Assembly (NCBI RefSeq): GCF_000021965.1
Contig: NC_011832.1
Location: forward strand, 2,521,242-2,585,241
Length of the DNA: 64,000 nucleotides
Direction of reading: 5' to 3'
Source: Methanosphaerula palustris E1-9c
GTDB lineage: Archaea; Halobacteriota; Methanomicrobia; Methanomicrobiales; Methanospirillaceae
Shown: positions 26,449 through 35,639 of the stretch, piece by piece
Position numbering within the stretch: the first letter of the stretch is position 1
Layout of the letters: the number at the start of each line of letters is the position of its first letter
Translations under genes and position numbers: made by a program
The notes under the pieces: generated by a model
What the model saw: the letters and a program-made list of their open reading frames with translations, nothing else
Database searches by the model: none
Told to the model about the DNA's origin: nothing

Positions 26449-27168
26449 ATGAAAGGTGTAATACTGGCGGGAGGCACAGGCTCGCGCCTCCTTCCCCTGA
26501 CGAAGGTCACCAACAAGCATCTGCTACCGGTCTATGATCGGCCGATGATCTTCTATCCACTCCAGAAACTGATCGAAGCCGGGATCGAGGAGATCATGAT
26601 CGTCTCAGGGCGGGGACATGCCGGCCATTTTCTGGAGCTGCTCGGGTCCGGAGCGGCCTTTGGGGTCAGGCTGACCTACGAGATCCAGGACGGAGCCGGC
26701 GGGATCGCCCAGGCCCTTGGGCTGGCCCGAAAATGGGCGCAGGGTGAGAGCATCGCCGTCATCCTCGGTGACAACATCTTTGAGGATGACTTCCGCGAGA
26801 AGATCACCTCGTTCACCTCCGGCGGCAGGATCTTTCTCAAAGAGGTGCCCGACGCCAACCGATTCGGGGTCGCTCAGGTGAAAGGGGACCGGGTGATCGG
26901 GATCGAAGAGAAGCCGGAAGAGCCGAAGTCCAATCTGGCCGTGACCGGGCTGTACCTGTACGACTCCGAAGTCTTCGATATCATCAGCACTCTGAAACCC
27001 TCGGCCAGGGGTGAACTGGAGATCACCGATGTCAACAACGCCTACATTGCCAGAGGAACGATGGGGTTCTCAGTGTTATCGGGGTTCTGGTCTGATGCCG
27101 GGACCTTCGATTCGTTGATGCGAGCCAGTCTAATGGTGCAGGAGCACAGAAAAGCAGGAAAACAGTGA
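26449..27168 (+). CDS. rfbA: Glucose-1-phosphate thymidylyltransferase
   Basis: Forms dTDP-glucose from glucose 1-phosphate and dTTP, the first step of dTDP-rhamnose synthesis. The 239-residue chain begins MKGVILAGGTGSRLLPLTKV, the nucleotidyltransferase signature, and continues with NKHLLPVYDRPMIFYPL, then LGDNIFEDDF and EEKPEEPKSNLAVTGLYLYD. It is shorter than the bacterial RmlA (about 290) and matches the short archaeal form. A GGGAGAG lies upstream. A 173-bp gap after the reductase suggests its own promoter or an internal one. Confidence 0.95.
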   Translation: MKGVILAGGTGSRLLPLTKVTNKHLLPVYDRPMIFYPLQKLIEAGIEEIMIVSGRGHAGHFLELLGSGAAFGVRLTYEIQDGAGGIAQALGLARKWAQGESIAVILGDNIFEDDFREKITSFTSGGRIFLKEVPDANRFGVAQVKGDRVIGIEEKPEEPKSNLAVTGLYLYDSEVFDIISTLKPSARGELEITDVNNAYIARGTMGFSVLSGFWSDAGTFDSLMRASLMVQEHRKAGKQ

Positions 27169-27174
27169 TATTAT

Positions 27175-28308
27175 ATGACAGAACAGACACGGATCGGCGT
27201 GGTCGGGACCGGGTTCATCGGCAAAGGGATCGTGATGTCCCTCGAGAACCAGCCCGATCTTCGGATCAGCCATGTACTGACCAATTCGGATATCTCCCGA
27301 CGGAATGACTATCCAGGAAAACACCTGTTGACCAACTCGGTGGAGGACCTGATCAGCGGGTCTGACCTGATCGTCGAGTGTAGCGGCGAAGCTGTCTCGG
27401 CCACCTATGTGGTCGACAAGGTGATCAAGGCCGGCCTCCCGGTTGTGACGATGGACGCGGAACTGCAGGTGACGACCGGGTCGTACTTTGCCAAGAAGGG
27501 GTTCATCACCGAGGCCGAGGGAGACCAGCCCGGCTGTCTGGCAGCGCTCGACGAGGAGGCCCGGCAGATGGGCTTCTCCCCGCAGGTCTACGGGAACATC
27601 AAGGGGTATCTGAACTACACTCCAACCATCGAGGATATGCGGTTCTGGTCCCAGAAGCAGGGGATCAGCCTCGATAAGACCACTGCCTTCACCGATGGAA
27701 CGAAGGTTCAGATCGAACAGGCGCTGGTCGCCAACGGGCTCGGAGCCCAGATCCTGCAGGACGGGATGCTCGGCCCCGAAGCAGATGATATTCAGTCCGG
27801 CGGGCTGATCCTCGCCGAAGCCGCAAAGAAGATGGGGACGAAGGTGAGCGACTACATCCTCGCCCCAGGCGCTCCCGCCGGGGTCTTCATCGTCGCAGAG
27901 CACGAGGAGCGGCTCATTCCCTATCTCAGATATTATAAGATGGGCGAGGGGCCCTGGTACACCCTCGTTCGAAATTTCCATCTCTGCCACCTCGAAGTGA
28001 TCAAGACGATCCGACGGGTGCTGGACGGGGGAGAGGTGCTGTTGAACAACAGTACTGCCCCAACGGTCAGTGTCGGTGCGATCGCAAAGCGGGATCTCGA
28101 ACCAGGACAGATCCTCAAGCGGGGAATCGGATCCTTTGATGTACGGGGGACAGCGCTCACCATTGCGAACAACTCCCAGCATGTCCCGATCGCTCTTCTC
28201 ACCGGGGCCGTGCTGACCGAGCAGGTCAAAGCGGGTGCACAGATAACCTTCGACGATGTCGAGGTACCGGCAAGCCTGGCCTGTGATATCTGGTTGAAGA
28301 ATAATTAA
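27175..28308 (+). CDS. NAD(P)-dependent dehydrogenase with C-terminal SAF domain
   Basis: A 377-residue protein of the group annotated as predicted homoserine dehydrogenase with SAF domain (COG4091). It has a Rossmann start IGVVGTGFIGKGIV (7-20), SGSDLIVECSGEAVSA near 62, KAGLPVVTMDAELQ near 87, and a C-terminal SAF segment near 305-370 (AKRDLEPGQILKRGIGSFDVRG). SAF domains occur in sialic-acid-type synthases and other carbohydrate enzymes. True homoserine dehydrogenase activity is not shown. It follows the thymidylyltransferase by 6 nt, so a role in making or modifying a nucleotide sugar or its branched precursor is suggested (inference). Confidence 0.8.
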   Translation: MTEQTRIGVVGTGFIGKGIVMSLENQPDLRISHVLTNSDISRRNDYPGKHLLTNSVEDLISGSDLIVECSGEAVSATYVVDKVIKAGLPVVTMDAELQVTTGSYFAKKGFITEAEGDQPGCLAALDEEARQMGFSPQVYGNIKGYLNYTPTIEDMRFWSQKQGISLDKTTAFTDGTKVQIEQALVANGLGAQILQDGMLGPEADDIQSGGLILAEAAKKMGTKVSDYILAPGAPAGVFIVAEHEERLIPYLRYYKMGEGPWYTLVRNFHLCHLEVIKTIRRVLDGGEVLLNNSTAPTVSVGAIAKRDLEPGQILKRGIGSFDVRGTALTIANNSQHVPIALLTGAVLTEQVKAGAQITFDDVEVPASLACDIWLKNN

Positions 28309-28352
28309 TAGAAAAAGTGATATGAGAGAGAGACTCTCCCTTTTTTCCCTTT

Positions 28353-29234
28353 TTAACTTCTGTTTCTTAAGAGTGCCATCAGCGAATGAAGGATCAGTCC
28401 AGAGGTGATCAATAGCAGTCCGGTCAGGGTCAGCAACGCTCCGATGGATATCGTGAAGAACGGGATCTGCGTGGTCTGGGTATACCGGTACGCCCCCCAG
28501 GTGGAGATGATCAGGCCGAACAGGGCGATCAGGATCCCCGGGGTGCCGAAGGCCGTCAGCGGCCTCTTCGCTCCGATGGTCCCGATGATATTGGTCAGGA
28601 CCCCAAATCCATGGGTCAACGGGTTCTTCTTGTGCTTGTGCGGCACCTCATACTTCACTGAGATCGGTACCTCGGTGATCGTATATCCCCTGGACGAGAA
28701 GGACGAGAGCATGTCAGACTCGACATTATAGCCATCGGACTTCAGTTCCAGATCCTCAAGGGCACGCTTGGAGAGGGCCCGGAAGCCGGACTGCGAGTCG
28801 GTCGAGTGGTAATCTGAGGAGGCGTTCGTGAAGATGTTCAGCACGATCTGACCGAACCGCCGGTAGAGCGGAATGTCATAGTCGGTCTCGAGGAATCGAG
28901 ACCCGATCACTAGGTCCGCCCGTCCCGAGAGGATCGGGGCGACCACTGCCGGGATCTCATCCGGGCAGTGCTGTCCGTCACCATCGATCAACACCAGCGC
29001 CCGATACCCACCGTCACGGGCATAGTTCATCGCGTCCCGGACACCGGCACCCTTCCCGAGGCACCCCAAATGGGAGATCACGGTCGCTCCTGCCAGAGTT
29101 GCGATCTCGGCCGTCAGATCTTTTGAACCATCGTCGATGACCAGCACCTCGTCGGCATACTGCCGAGCTTTCAGAACCAGCGACCCGATGGTGAGCCCTT
29201 CATTGAAACAGGGGATCGCAACCAGCACCTTCAT
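28353..29234 (-). CDS. Family 2 glycosyltransferase with two membrane segments
   Basis: A dolichyl-phosphate sugar synthase-like protein. The GT-A domain has MKVLVAIPCFNEGLTIGSLV, VLVIDDGSKDLTAEIA, the DGDGQHCPDEIP region containing the DxD metal site, and SGFRALSKRALEDL near 155. Two hydrophobic segments (about 235-258 and 264-290) close the chain. The ATG at 29234 begins at MKVLVA; a start at 29261 would add nine residues. It converges with the dehydrogenase gene. Likely role: moving an activated sugar onto a lipid carrier for surface protein glycosylation. Confidence 0.88.
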   Translation of the reverse strand: MKVLVAIPCFNEGLTIGSLVLKARQYADEVLVIDDGSKDLTAEIATLAGATVISHLGCLGKGAGVRDAMNYARDGGYRALVLIDGDGQHCPDEIPAVVAPILSGRADLVIGSRFLETDYDIPLYRRFGQIVLNIFTNASSDYHSTDSQSGFRALSKRALEDLELKSDGYNVESDMLSSFSSRGYTITEVPISVKYEVPHKHKKNPLTHGFGVLTNIIGTIGAKRPLTAFGTPGILIALFGLIISTWGAYRYTQTTQIPFFTISIGALLTLTGLLLITSGLILHSLMALLRNRS

Positions 29235-29396
29235 CGGCTGCGCTCCATCGAAGAACTCCATGTACAGTACAACGGACTAATCGAAATACACCCCATCAAC
29301 GCAGGCACGAAATTCGTGCGAGTCATTATAGATCTCGATCCTGAGCCATATGTACTTTCTCCCAGAGCGGCGAGGTGACGAAAAAAATAGGATGGA

Positions 29397-30443
29397 TTAG
29401 TGGGTGGAGAAGTCCGGACGAGTCTTCAGCGCCTCGACCAGGAGATCGACCGCAGCCTCGAGATCGGCGATGTCGAGCACCTCTACCGGGGAGTGGATAT
29501 ACCGGGTCGGGATCGAGAAGGAGGTGCAGGGGATGCCAGCTCGGGTCAGGTAGATAGATGAAGCGTCGGTCACTCCGCCACTTCCAACCTCGAACTGGAC
29601 CGGGATCTGGGCTTTCTCTGCGGCGTCCCGAAGCCATGAGATCATTCGTTTATGGGCGACTACACCCCGTCCGCCCGCCTCGACGATGGCGACGACCGGC
29701 CCCTTGCCCATCTTCACCGGGGCGTCCTTCTGCTCGATGCCGGGATGGTCTCCGGGGATCGTCACGTCGGTGGCGATTGCACAGTCAGGATCGATCCCAA
29801 AGGCGCTGGTCTTCGCCCCCTTACATCCGACTTCCTCCTGGACGGTGAATACGGCATAGACCGTGGACGGGGACTTCATCCGCTGCATGGCCTTAATGAG
29901 CATCACAACGCCGGCCCGGTTGTCAAAGGCCTTGCCACTGACACGGTTGTTCGATAATTCAGCAAACGAACGGTCGACGGTGACCGGGTCACCGATTTCA
30001 ATTCCGAGAGCTGCGACCTCCTCAACCGATGCGGCACCGACATCGACGAACATCTCCTCGATCTTGACGCCCCGTTTCCGTTCTTCGTCCTTCATCATAT
30101 GCGGAGGCTTGCCACCGACGACGCCGGCGATCATCCCGTTCTTTCCATGGATCAGGACCCGCTGGTTGTACAGGGTAGGGGCATACCAGCCGCCGATCGG
30201 GACGAACCGGATGAACCCCTTCTCATCGACATAGCTGACCATCAGCCCGATCTCGTCCATGTGGGCGGCCAGCATCACCTTGAAGTCATCGCCATGTTTG
30301 ACGGCTATCAGGTTGCCCATCGTATCTTCGAGAATCTCGTCGACATAGGGGGTGATCTCCTTCTTAATCAATGCATAGATACTCTCTTCGTTGCCTGATG
30401 TGCCATGGGCATCTGATAGTTGCTGTAACAGTTTTTTTACCAT
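29397..30443 (-). CDS. M42 family metallo-aminopeptidase
   Basis: A 348-residue tetrahedral-type aminopeptidase or endoglucanase-like M42 peptidase of the cytoplasm. Metal and catalytic residues are seen in MLAAHMDEIGLMV near 57, KAFDNRAGVVML near 171, VFTVQEEVGCKGAKT near 199, ATDVTIPGDHPG near 219 and a late STH terminus. Members form dodecameric shells that trim peptides released by the proteasome. It starts 2 nt after the aminotransferase stop, so they are likely co-transcribed. Confidence 0.93.
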   Translation of the reverse strand: MVKKLLQQLSDAHGTSGNEESIYALIKKEITPYVDEILEDTMGNLIAVKHGDDFKVMLAAHMDEIGLMVSYVDEKGFIRFVPIGGWYAPTLYNQRVLIHGKNGMIAGVVGGKPPHMMKDEERKRGVKIEEMFVDVGAASVEEVAALGIEIGDPVTVDRSFAELSNNRVSGKAFDNRAGVVMLIKAMQRMKSPSTVYAVFTVQEEVGCKGAKTSAFGIDPDCAIATDVTIPGDHPGIEQKDAPVKMGKGPVVAIVEAGGRGVVAHKRMISWLRDAAEKAQIPVQFEVGSGGVTDASSIYLTRAGIPCTSFSIPTRYIHSPVEVLDIADLEAAVDLLVEALKTRPDFSTH

Positions 30444-30445
30444 GA

Positions 30446-31558
30446 TTATTTCCTCATCACTTCTCTGATTCGCCCGAGGGCTGTCGCCAAGTCTTCACGA
30501 GAGGCGGCGTAACTGATACGGGCATAGTTGGGTTCATTGACCCCGAAGGCCTCACCGGGCACGATCGTGACCCCATGCTCGATGATCCTGTCGGCCAGGG
30601 CCGGGTCCATCGGGACGAAGAGATAGAAAGCCCCCTCCGGCCGCGGGAAGACGAAACCAAGATCGGTCAGCCCACCATAGACCAGGTCCAGACGGGCCTG
30701 GTACTCATCATGCATTATGCCAATACAGGTCTGGTCGCCAGTATAGGCCTCGACGGCAGCATACTGTGCGATTGAGGTGGCACAGGCCTGGGCATACTGG
30801 TGAAGTTTGATACACTGGGCGAGATGCTCCTCCGGCCCGGCCAGACACCCGACCCGCCAGCCAGTCATCGCATAGGTCTTGCTGGTCGCATTGATGGTGA
30901 TCACGTCATCACCGAACCGGGCAGGGCTGGTATGCGAGACCCCATAGGTGAAGTGTTCGTAGACCTCGTCTGAGACGACGGTGACGCCGGCATCCATCGC
31001 GTACTCGACCAATGCTCTGATAGATGCTTCCGGTTCTACAGCCCCGGTCGGGTTGGCAGGAGAGTTAATGACAATCAGCCGGGCTCCGTCCATTGCTGCC
31101 TTGGCCTGCTCGACATCGATATGGAACCGGTCGTCGAGTTTGAGTCCTTCTGGTCTTCCTCCGGCGATGGTGGCCAGGGCCGCATACGAGACGAAGCCGG
31201 GGTCCTGTACCAGCACCCGGTCGCCAGGGCTAACCAGGGACTGTATCACCAGATGGAGGGCCTCACTGGCTCCGGCAGTGACGATGATCTGGTCAGGGGT
31301 GTACCTGATCTGGTTCTCACGCAGGAATTTCGCGGCCAGGGCTTCGCGGAGTTCTGAGATCCCAGCATTGGGTGTGTACCCGGTTTTATTCCCCCTTATG
31401 GCAGCGATAGCAGCCTCACCGATATTCGCCGGTGTCGGCAGGTCGGGCTGTCCGAGGCCAAGGTTGATCGAACCCGGGCCGGCTCCTTCAAACCATTTCC
31501 TGATCCCAGAGACCTCCACAGATGCGATTCCAGGGGCATATGCTCTTCTGATCATCAT
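30446..31558 (-). CDS. Pyridoxal-phosphate aminotransferase (class I/II)
   Basis: A fold-type I aminotransferase. It has NLGLGQPDLPTP near 32, TAGASEALHLVIQ near 94, NSPANPTGAV near 164, VVSDEVYEHF near 196, and SKTYAMTGWRVGCL near 227, with the PLP Lys in SKTYAMTGWR. Substrate is probably an aspartate or aromatic amino acid; motif evidence does not decide. I chose the first of two adjacent ATGs (31558), which follows GGGGGAAAAAA; a longer extension to 31615 overlaps the next gene. About 370 residues. Confidence 0.9.
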   Translation of the reverse strand: MMIRRAYAPGIASVEVSGIRKWFEGAGPGSINLGLGQPDLPTPANIGEAAIAAIRGNKTGYTPNAGISELREALAAKFLRENQIRYTPDQIIVTAGASEALHLVIQSLVSPGDRVLVQDPGFVSYAALATIAGGRPEGLKLDDRFHIDVEQAKAAMDGARLIVINSPANPTGAVEPEASIRALVEYAMDAGVTVVSDEVYEHFTYGVSHTSPARFGDDVITINATSKTYAMTGWRVGCLAGPEEHLAQCIKLHQYAQACATSIAQYAAVEAYTGDQTCIGIMHDEYQARLDLVYGGLTDLGFVFPRPEGAFYLFVPMDPALADRIIEHGVTIVPGEAFGVNEPNYARISYAASREDLATALGRIREVMRK

Positions 31559-31574
31559 TTTTTCCCCCAAGGTG

Positions 31575-32174
31575 TCACTCCATGTTCGCGTGTCGCGACT
31601 TGAGCTGGGTCTCATCGACCTTCCGGAGTTCCATCAACCGCGAGATGATCGAGTCAGCAAAGATCATCGACGTGGTCTCAAAGATGGTGCCAAGCGGAGC
31701 GAACGATTTATGTTCGCCGGTCATCTGACGGATATCGAACTCAGAGGAGTCATCTGGAATTTCGTCACGCACCGACTCGAGGACGACAATGCAATCGGCG
31801 ATCCTACCGATCCGTGAGTCGGGGTTGGAGGTGATAAGGCCGATATTTCCCCCAATCTCCCTAGCAGTCTCGGCGATATCAGCGACGGTCTTGGTCTTCC
31901 CGGATCCTGAGAGGACGACCATCGCATCCTGAGGGGTGAAGGACGGAGTAATTGTCTCCCCGACCACGAACGATGACAGACCGAGATGCATCAACCTCAT
32001 CGCAAAGGCCTTGGCCACGAGGCCTGACCGGCCGGCACCCATCACATAGATCCGATCCGCTTTCAGAAGCATGTCGATGAACTGATCGATCTCTTCATCA
32101 GATATCGTATCTGCAATCGATGCCACCTGTGTGGCCATCAATTGCATCATTCCCTGTACCCTGTGCTGTTCCAT
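31575..32174 (-). CDS. hxlB: 6-phospho-3-hexuloisomerase
   Basis: A 199-residue SIS-domain isomerase that interconverts 6-phospho-3-hexulose and fructose 6-phosphate. With hexulose-phosphate synthase it provides ribulose 5-phosphate in archaea that lack the oxidative pentose pathway. It has YVMGAGRSGLVAKAFAMRLM near 44, VVLSGSGKTKTVADIA near 86, and MTGEHKSFAPLGTIFE near 152, which are sugar-phosphate and catalytic segments. The synthase partner is not in this window. It lies 16 nt upstream of the aminotransferase. Confidence 0.93.
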   Translation of the reverse strand: MEQHRVQGMMQLMATQVASIADTISDEEIDQFIDMLLKADRIYVMGAGRSGLVAKAFAMRLMHLGLSSFVVGETITPSFTPQDAMVVLSGSGKTKTVADIAETAREIGGNIGLITSNPDSRIGRIADCIVVLESVRDEIPDDSSEFDIRQMTGEHKSFAPLGTIFETTSMIFADSIISRLMELRKVDETQLKSRHANME

Positions 32175-32262
32175 ACCTTCTCCCTGTATGCATCACCTTC
32201 TGTGGAGAAGAGGATTTCGGGGTGGGGGATCGATCAGACTTATGCCTGATTAGAGCCAGATC

Positions 32263-32595
32263 ATGGGTATGGCATCTGTACTCTTACTTCTCTTCACTGA
32301 GATTTTGATGATCTTCTTTCTGGGCATCGGGTATCTGATCCGATTCAAGGGCAAGGTCACCCTGGTCGCCGGATATGATCCCAAACGGGTCAGAGACAGC
32401 ACAGGGCTCTCCACCTGGATTGGAAACAGTCTGCTGTTGATAGGGGTCATTGGGGTTATCACCTTCCTTATCGAGGTGCTGGTGGATGCCCAGGCCCTAG
32501 CAGCGTTCTTCACCTTCGCACTCATCATCGTACCGGTTGTCAGTATAGTCACTGCCTGGGGAGCCAGGAGATTCTACAAGAAGGAAGTAGAATAA
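32263..32595 (+). CDS. DUF3784-type small membrane protein
   Basis: A 110-residue protein with three hydrophobic segments (about 4-24, 49-67 and 76-100). The loop after the first segment (KGKVTLVAGYDPKRV) is the recognisable part of DUF3784 proteins, whose function is unknown. It is transcribed rightward, divergent from the isomerase gene. A 290-bp gap follows with nothing recognisable before the S-layer gene end. Confidence 0.75.
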   Translation: MGMASVLLLLFTEILMIFFLGIGYLIRFKGKVTLVAGYDPKRVRDSTGLSTWIGNSLLLIGVIGVITFLIEVLVDAQALAAFFTFALIIVPVVSIVTAWGARRFYKKEVE

Positions 32596-32885
32596 TTTTT
32601 CAAATCTCTCTTTTTTTATAGATTATTTCATCAGAGTGATCAGTACGATTTCGCTGAACAGGTATCTTCGGTCTCTTACCTGATAACATGAGAGGAAAGC
32701 CGTCCCCACACATCCGAGGAAGGAGCATTTGGGACTCTGATATGAAGACCGATCAATAGCAGTGGATGGATTCTAAAGAATCGTTCAAGAGCAGCCCATC
32801 GATATCTGATGATAACAGATCTCTTGTTCACTATCGACAGTAGATCCTGATGGTGCAATAAGACACCGACAAAAAAAAGGGGTGA

Positions 32886-35615
32886 TTAGTTTCTGCGTGC
32901 GACCAGGAAGGCAACTGCACCGAGACCAATCAGGGCAACCAGGGCACCGAATCCGGGTGACTGGGTTGGAGCTGTTGAGGTGGTGTTGTTAACCCTGGTG
33001 GTTGATGCTGCAGAGGTTGCTGCCGAGGTTGAGGAACCGGTTGCGTTGGACTTAACAGTTGAGATTGCAGCGGTTGTCGCTACAGCTGAAGTGTTGTTGC
33101 TAACTGCTCCGGTCTCAAGGAGGTTGAAGGTACTGGTCTGTGAAGTACTGGCCTCGATGGACTCTACCTTGACGGTGTACTGGTCTGCCTTGAACGCAGA
33201 TGCGTCGACGGTGAAGTTCCAGGTGTTACCATTGTCGCCTGCGACGATGGTGGTTGAGCCTGAGACTCCGCTGAAGTCGCCGGCCTGGGTCTTGTCAGTT
33301 GGCTTGAATGATGATGACAGGACGTCGACCAGGACTGTGTCGCCTACTGCGAGGTTGGTGGTTCCGCTGATGTCGAACTTGTCTCCAACGTTCTTGTCAG
33401 GGATCGCGTTGATGTTGATGTTCGGCTCATCGATGACGAAGCTGAGCTTGGTGTACTTGTCGTCAATGTTTGCGCCGTTCAGCAGGTCAACGAGTGCATT
33501 GGCTGCGTCTGAACCCTGGAGTCTTCCTGCGCCTTCTGCGACGAAGAAGTTACCGCTGGTGTCGTAGACACGGGTGACTGAGCCGTTCTTGAATGGTGCG
33601 ACATCGAAGACGCCGTTGCCCATTGGGTGCTGGATGACTGCGAAGTACTGTCCGGAAGCGAGGTTCTGGGTTGTACCGCGGTCGATGGTGATCTCATATG
33701 TGCCGTCGTCGTTCACTGTCTCGGTGTTGTACGCGAACAGGTTCTTTCCGACGATCCAGTATGCTACTGAGCTGGGCTTGCCTTCTGCAAGTCCATCGAT
33801 GATTAACTTGTCGCCCTTGGCAACCGTTGCTGCTGATGCATTGGCGGTTACGAATGGCTTCTTGATGATGACGGATGCAGTTGCGTACTTGGCATCCTTA
33901 AGGTTGTCCTTGTCTGCCGGGACACCCACTGCATAGACAGTGTATGAACCTGCATCGATGTTCAGGTTGCTGGTCTCCCATTTGTATGACCAGGTGTCGT
34001 CAGTGTTGACGGTTTCCTGGGTGAATGAGCCTGCATTCCCGTTCACGACTGCTGAGATGTCAGTGAGACTGGCACCGTTGGTCGGGGTGTTTGGACCGGT
34101 GATGAACAGGTAGACGTTGGATGAGTCAGTGTTCTTACCGCTCAGGGTGACCGATTCACCGAGGAAGTAGCTCTGATTGCCGCTTGAGGTGATGGTTACC
34201 TCACCCTTGCTGACCTTGACCTTGACAGAGTCGGACTTGAACTCGCCGTTTGCGTCAGTCCACTGGACCTTGATCGTATAGGTCTGGTCCTTGGTGCTGG
34301 AGTTGGTCGAGAGACCGACAGTTCTCTTGCCGTTGTCGTCAGTGGTTACGTTTGCAAAGTATGCTGAAACGCCTGTGTCAGGGTTGGTACCTGGTGCGAC
34401 ATCGGATGCAACGGTCTGGCCTGCACTGTTGTAGACGTAGCTACCGGTGGTTGCTGATCCAACTGCAACACCATTCTGGCCGCTCTTGATTGCCGGTGGC
34501 ATCTCGCCGTCGGTTCCCTTGAGGGAGCTGGTGCCTGAGACCCACATGTTGTATGCCTGGTTTGGTCTGCCGCTGATTGAGATCGCAAAGTCGTTGTTTC
34601 TGATGACACCTGCATTTGCATCAGCGTTGCTGGTGATTGCAAGGGTGTCCTGGCCGATGGTCAGGGTGTAGACCGACGAGATGGTCTTGCCTGTGTTATC
34701 TGCACCTGATGACGGATCCTTGTAGTTGTCTTTCATGCCGTTGGCATTGGACTCTACCCAGATCTTGTAGTCGCCGTCCTTGTAGTCCTTGTAGTTGGTA
34801 TCCCACATTGCTCCGGACGTTCCGGTTCCCTTCACGAAGAAGGAGCTGGAGGAGACAGGGATGTTGACAAGTCCGTTGGACTGCTTGAGGTCATCGTACA
34901 GTGCGACGTAGACGTTGCCTGACGGGTCCTTTACCTTGATGGTGACGGGTGCCCCGGTAACTCCACGCTGGGTGAATGCATCGAGGTTGCTGTCGATCCT
35001 GAAGTTCAGGAGTGTGCCTTCAACAACCTGCTTGTTGGTGACATCCTTTCCAGTCTTGGCGTCGAAGATCTTCATCGCGACCGATGGATCCTTGACGGTG
35101 AACGCTGCAGTCTTGGTCTCCAGGTTGTACCATACACCGGTCTGGGTGCCTGGTGCAATGTACACGTTCGATGCATCGCTGATGACGAGTGTTGCATCTG
35201 GCGAGTTGGTCTGGATGTTGGATCCGGACTGGTACCATCCAAGGGTCTGGCCGTTCTGGATGCCTGCAAGGGTGTTCAGGTTCAGGCCTGCTTCACCGAT
35301 GTAGACTGACCCGCCGGCTGGGACAACCTTGATGTTGCCGGTTGCATTCGTAACGTTAGTAGCGACGGTTGCTACAGTGGTCACATTGCTAACATTGCTG
35401 ACGACCGTTGTTGTGGTGGTCGTTGTGTTGTTCGTTGCATTGGCTATTGCCGCCAGTACATCTGCCGAAATTGTTACAGTTGGCACTGCGGTGGTGGTGG
35501 TGTTGTTCACTGTCGTCGTGGCAGTGGTGGTCGGATCTACTGCCGCCACTGGGGCAACAAGAACCAACGCTAACAACACCAGTGAAACCAGTGCTATGCT
35601 CAATTTTTTTATCAT
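32886..35615 (-). CDS. S-layer surface glycoprotein with PGF-CTERM sorting signal
   Basis: A 909-residue exported protein. It begins with signal peptide MIKKLSIALVSLVLLALVLV ending at AAVDP, followed by a Thr/Asn-rich stretch to about residue 95. Then come an S-layer-like domain (YIGEAGLNLN onward) and repeated immunoglobulin-like beta domains that open with FFLGESVTLSG-type or VAKGDKLIIDG-type strands. The C-terminus has a Thr-rich stalk, PGF, a hydrophobic helix and VARRN. That tail is the substrate pattern for archaeosortase A, which would remove it and link a lipid. Many NxS/T sequons suggest heavy glycosylation. The ATG at 35615 is chosen for the signal peptide; an earlier in-frame start is 15 nt upstream. 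Confidence 0.93.
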   Translation of the reverse strand: MIKKLSIALVSLVLLALVLVAPVAAVDPTTTATTTVNNTTTTAVPTVTISADVLAAIANATNNTTTTTTTVVSNVSNVTTVATVATNVTNATGNIKVVPAGGSVYIGEAGLNLNTLAGIQNGQTLGWYQSGSNIQTNSPDATLVISDASNVYIAPGTQTGVWYNLETKTAAFTVKDPSVAMKIFDAKTGKDVTNKQVVEGTLLNFRIDSNLDAFTQRGVTGAPVTIKVKDPSGNVYVALYDDLKQSNGLVNIPVSSSSFFVKGTGTSGAMWDTNYKDYKDGDYKIWVESNANGMKDNYKDPSSGADNTGKTISSVYTLTIGQDTLAITSNADANAGVIRNNDFAISISGRPNQAYNMWVSGTSSLKGTDGEMPPAIKSGQNGVAVGSATTGSYVYNSAGQTVASDVAPGTNPDTGVSAYFANVTTDDNGKRTVGLSTNSSTKDQTYTIKVQWTDANGEFKSDSVKVKVSKGEVTITSSGNQSYFLGESVTLSGKNTDSSNVYLFITGPNTPTNGASLTDISAVVNGNAGSFTQETVNTDDTWSYKWETSNLNIDAGSYTVYAVGVPADKDNLKDAKYATASVIIKKPFVTANASAATVAKGDKLIIDGLAEGKPSSVAYWIVGKNLFAYNTETVNDDGTYEITIDRGTTQNLASGQYFAVIQHPMGNGVFDVAPFKNGSVTRVYDTSGNFFVAEGAGRLQGSDAANALVDLLNGANIDDKYTKLSFVIDEPNININAIPDKNVGDKFDISGTTNLAVGDTVLVDVLSSSFKPTDKTQAGDFSGVSGSTTIVAGDNGNTWNFTVDASAFKADQYTVKVESIEASTSQTSTFNLLETGAVSNNTSAVATTAAISTVKSNATGSSTSAATSAASTTRVNNTTSTAPTQSPGFGALVALIGLGAVAFLVARRN

Positions 35616-35639
35616 CTTGCTTTCCTCCATGTAAAGTAA

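Noticed and set aside
35329-35634. A plus-strand ORF of Val/Thr-rich repeats near the S-layer gene start.
   Set aside because: It is the antisense of the Thr-rich N-terminal part and signal peptide of the S-layer gene.
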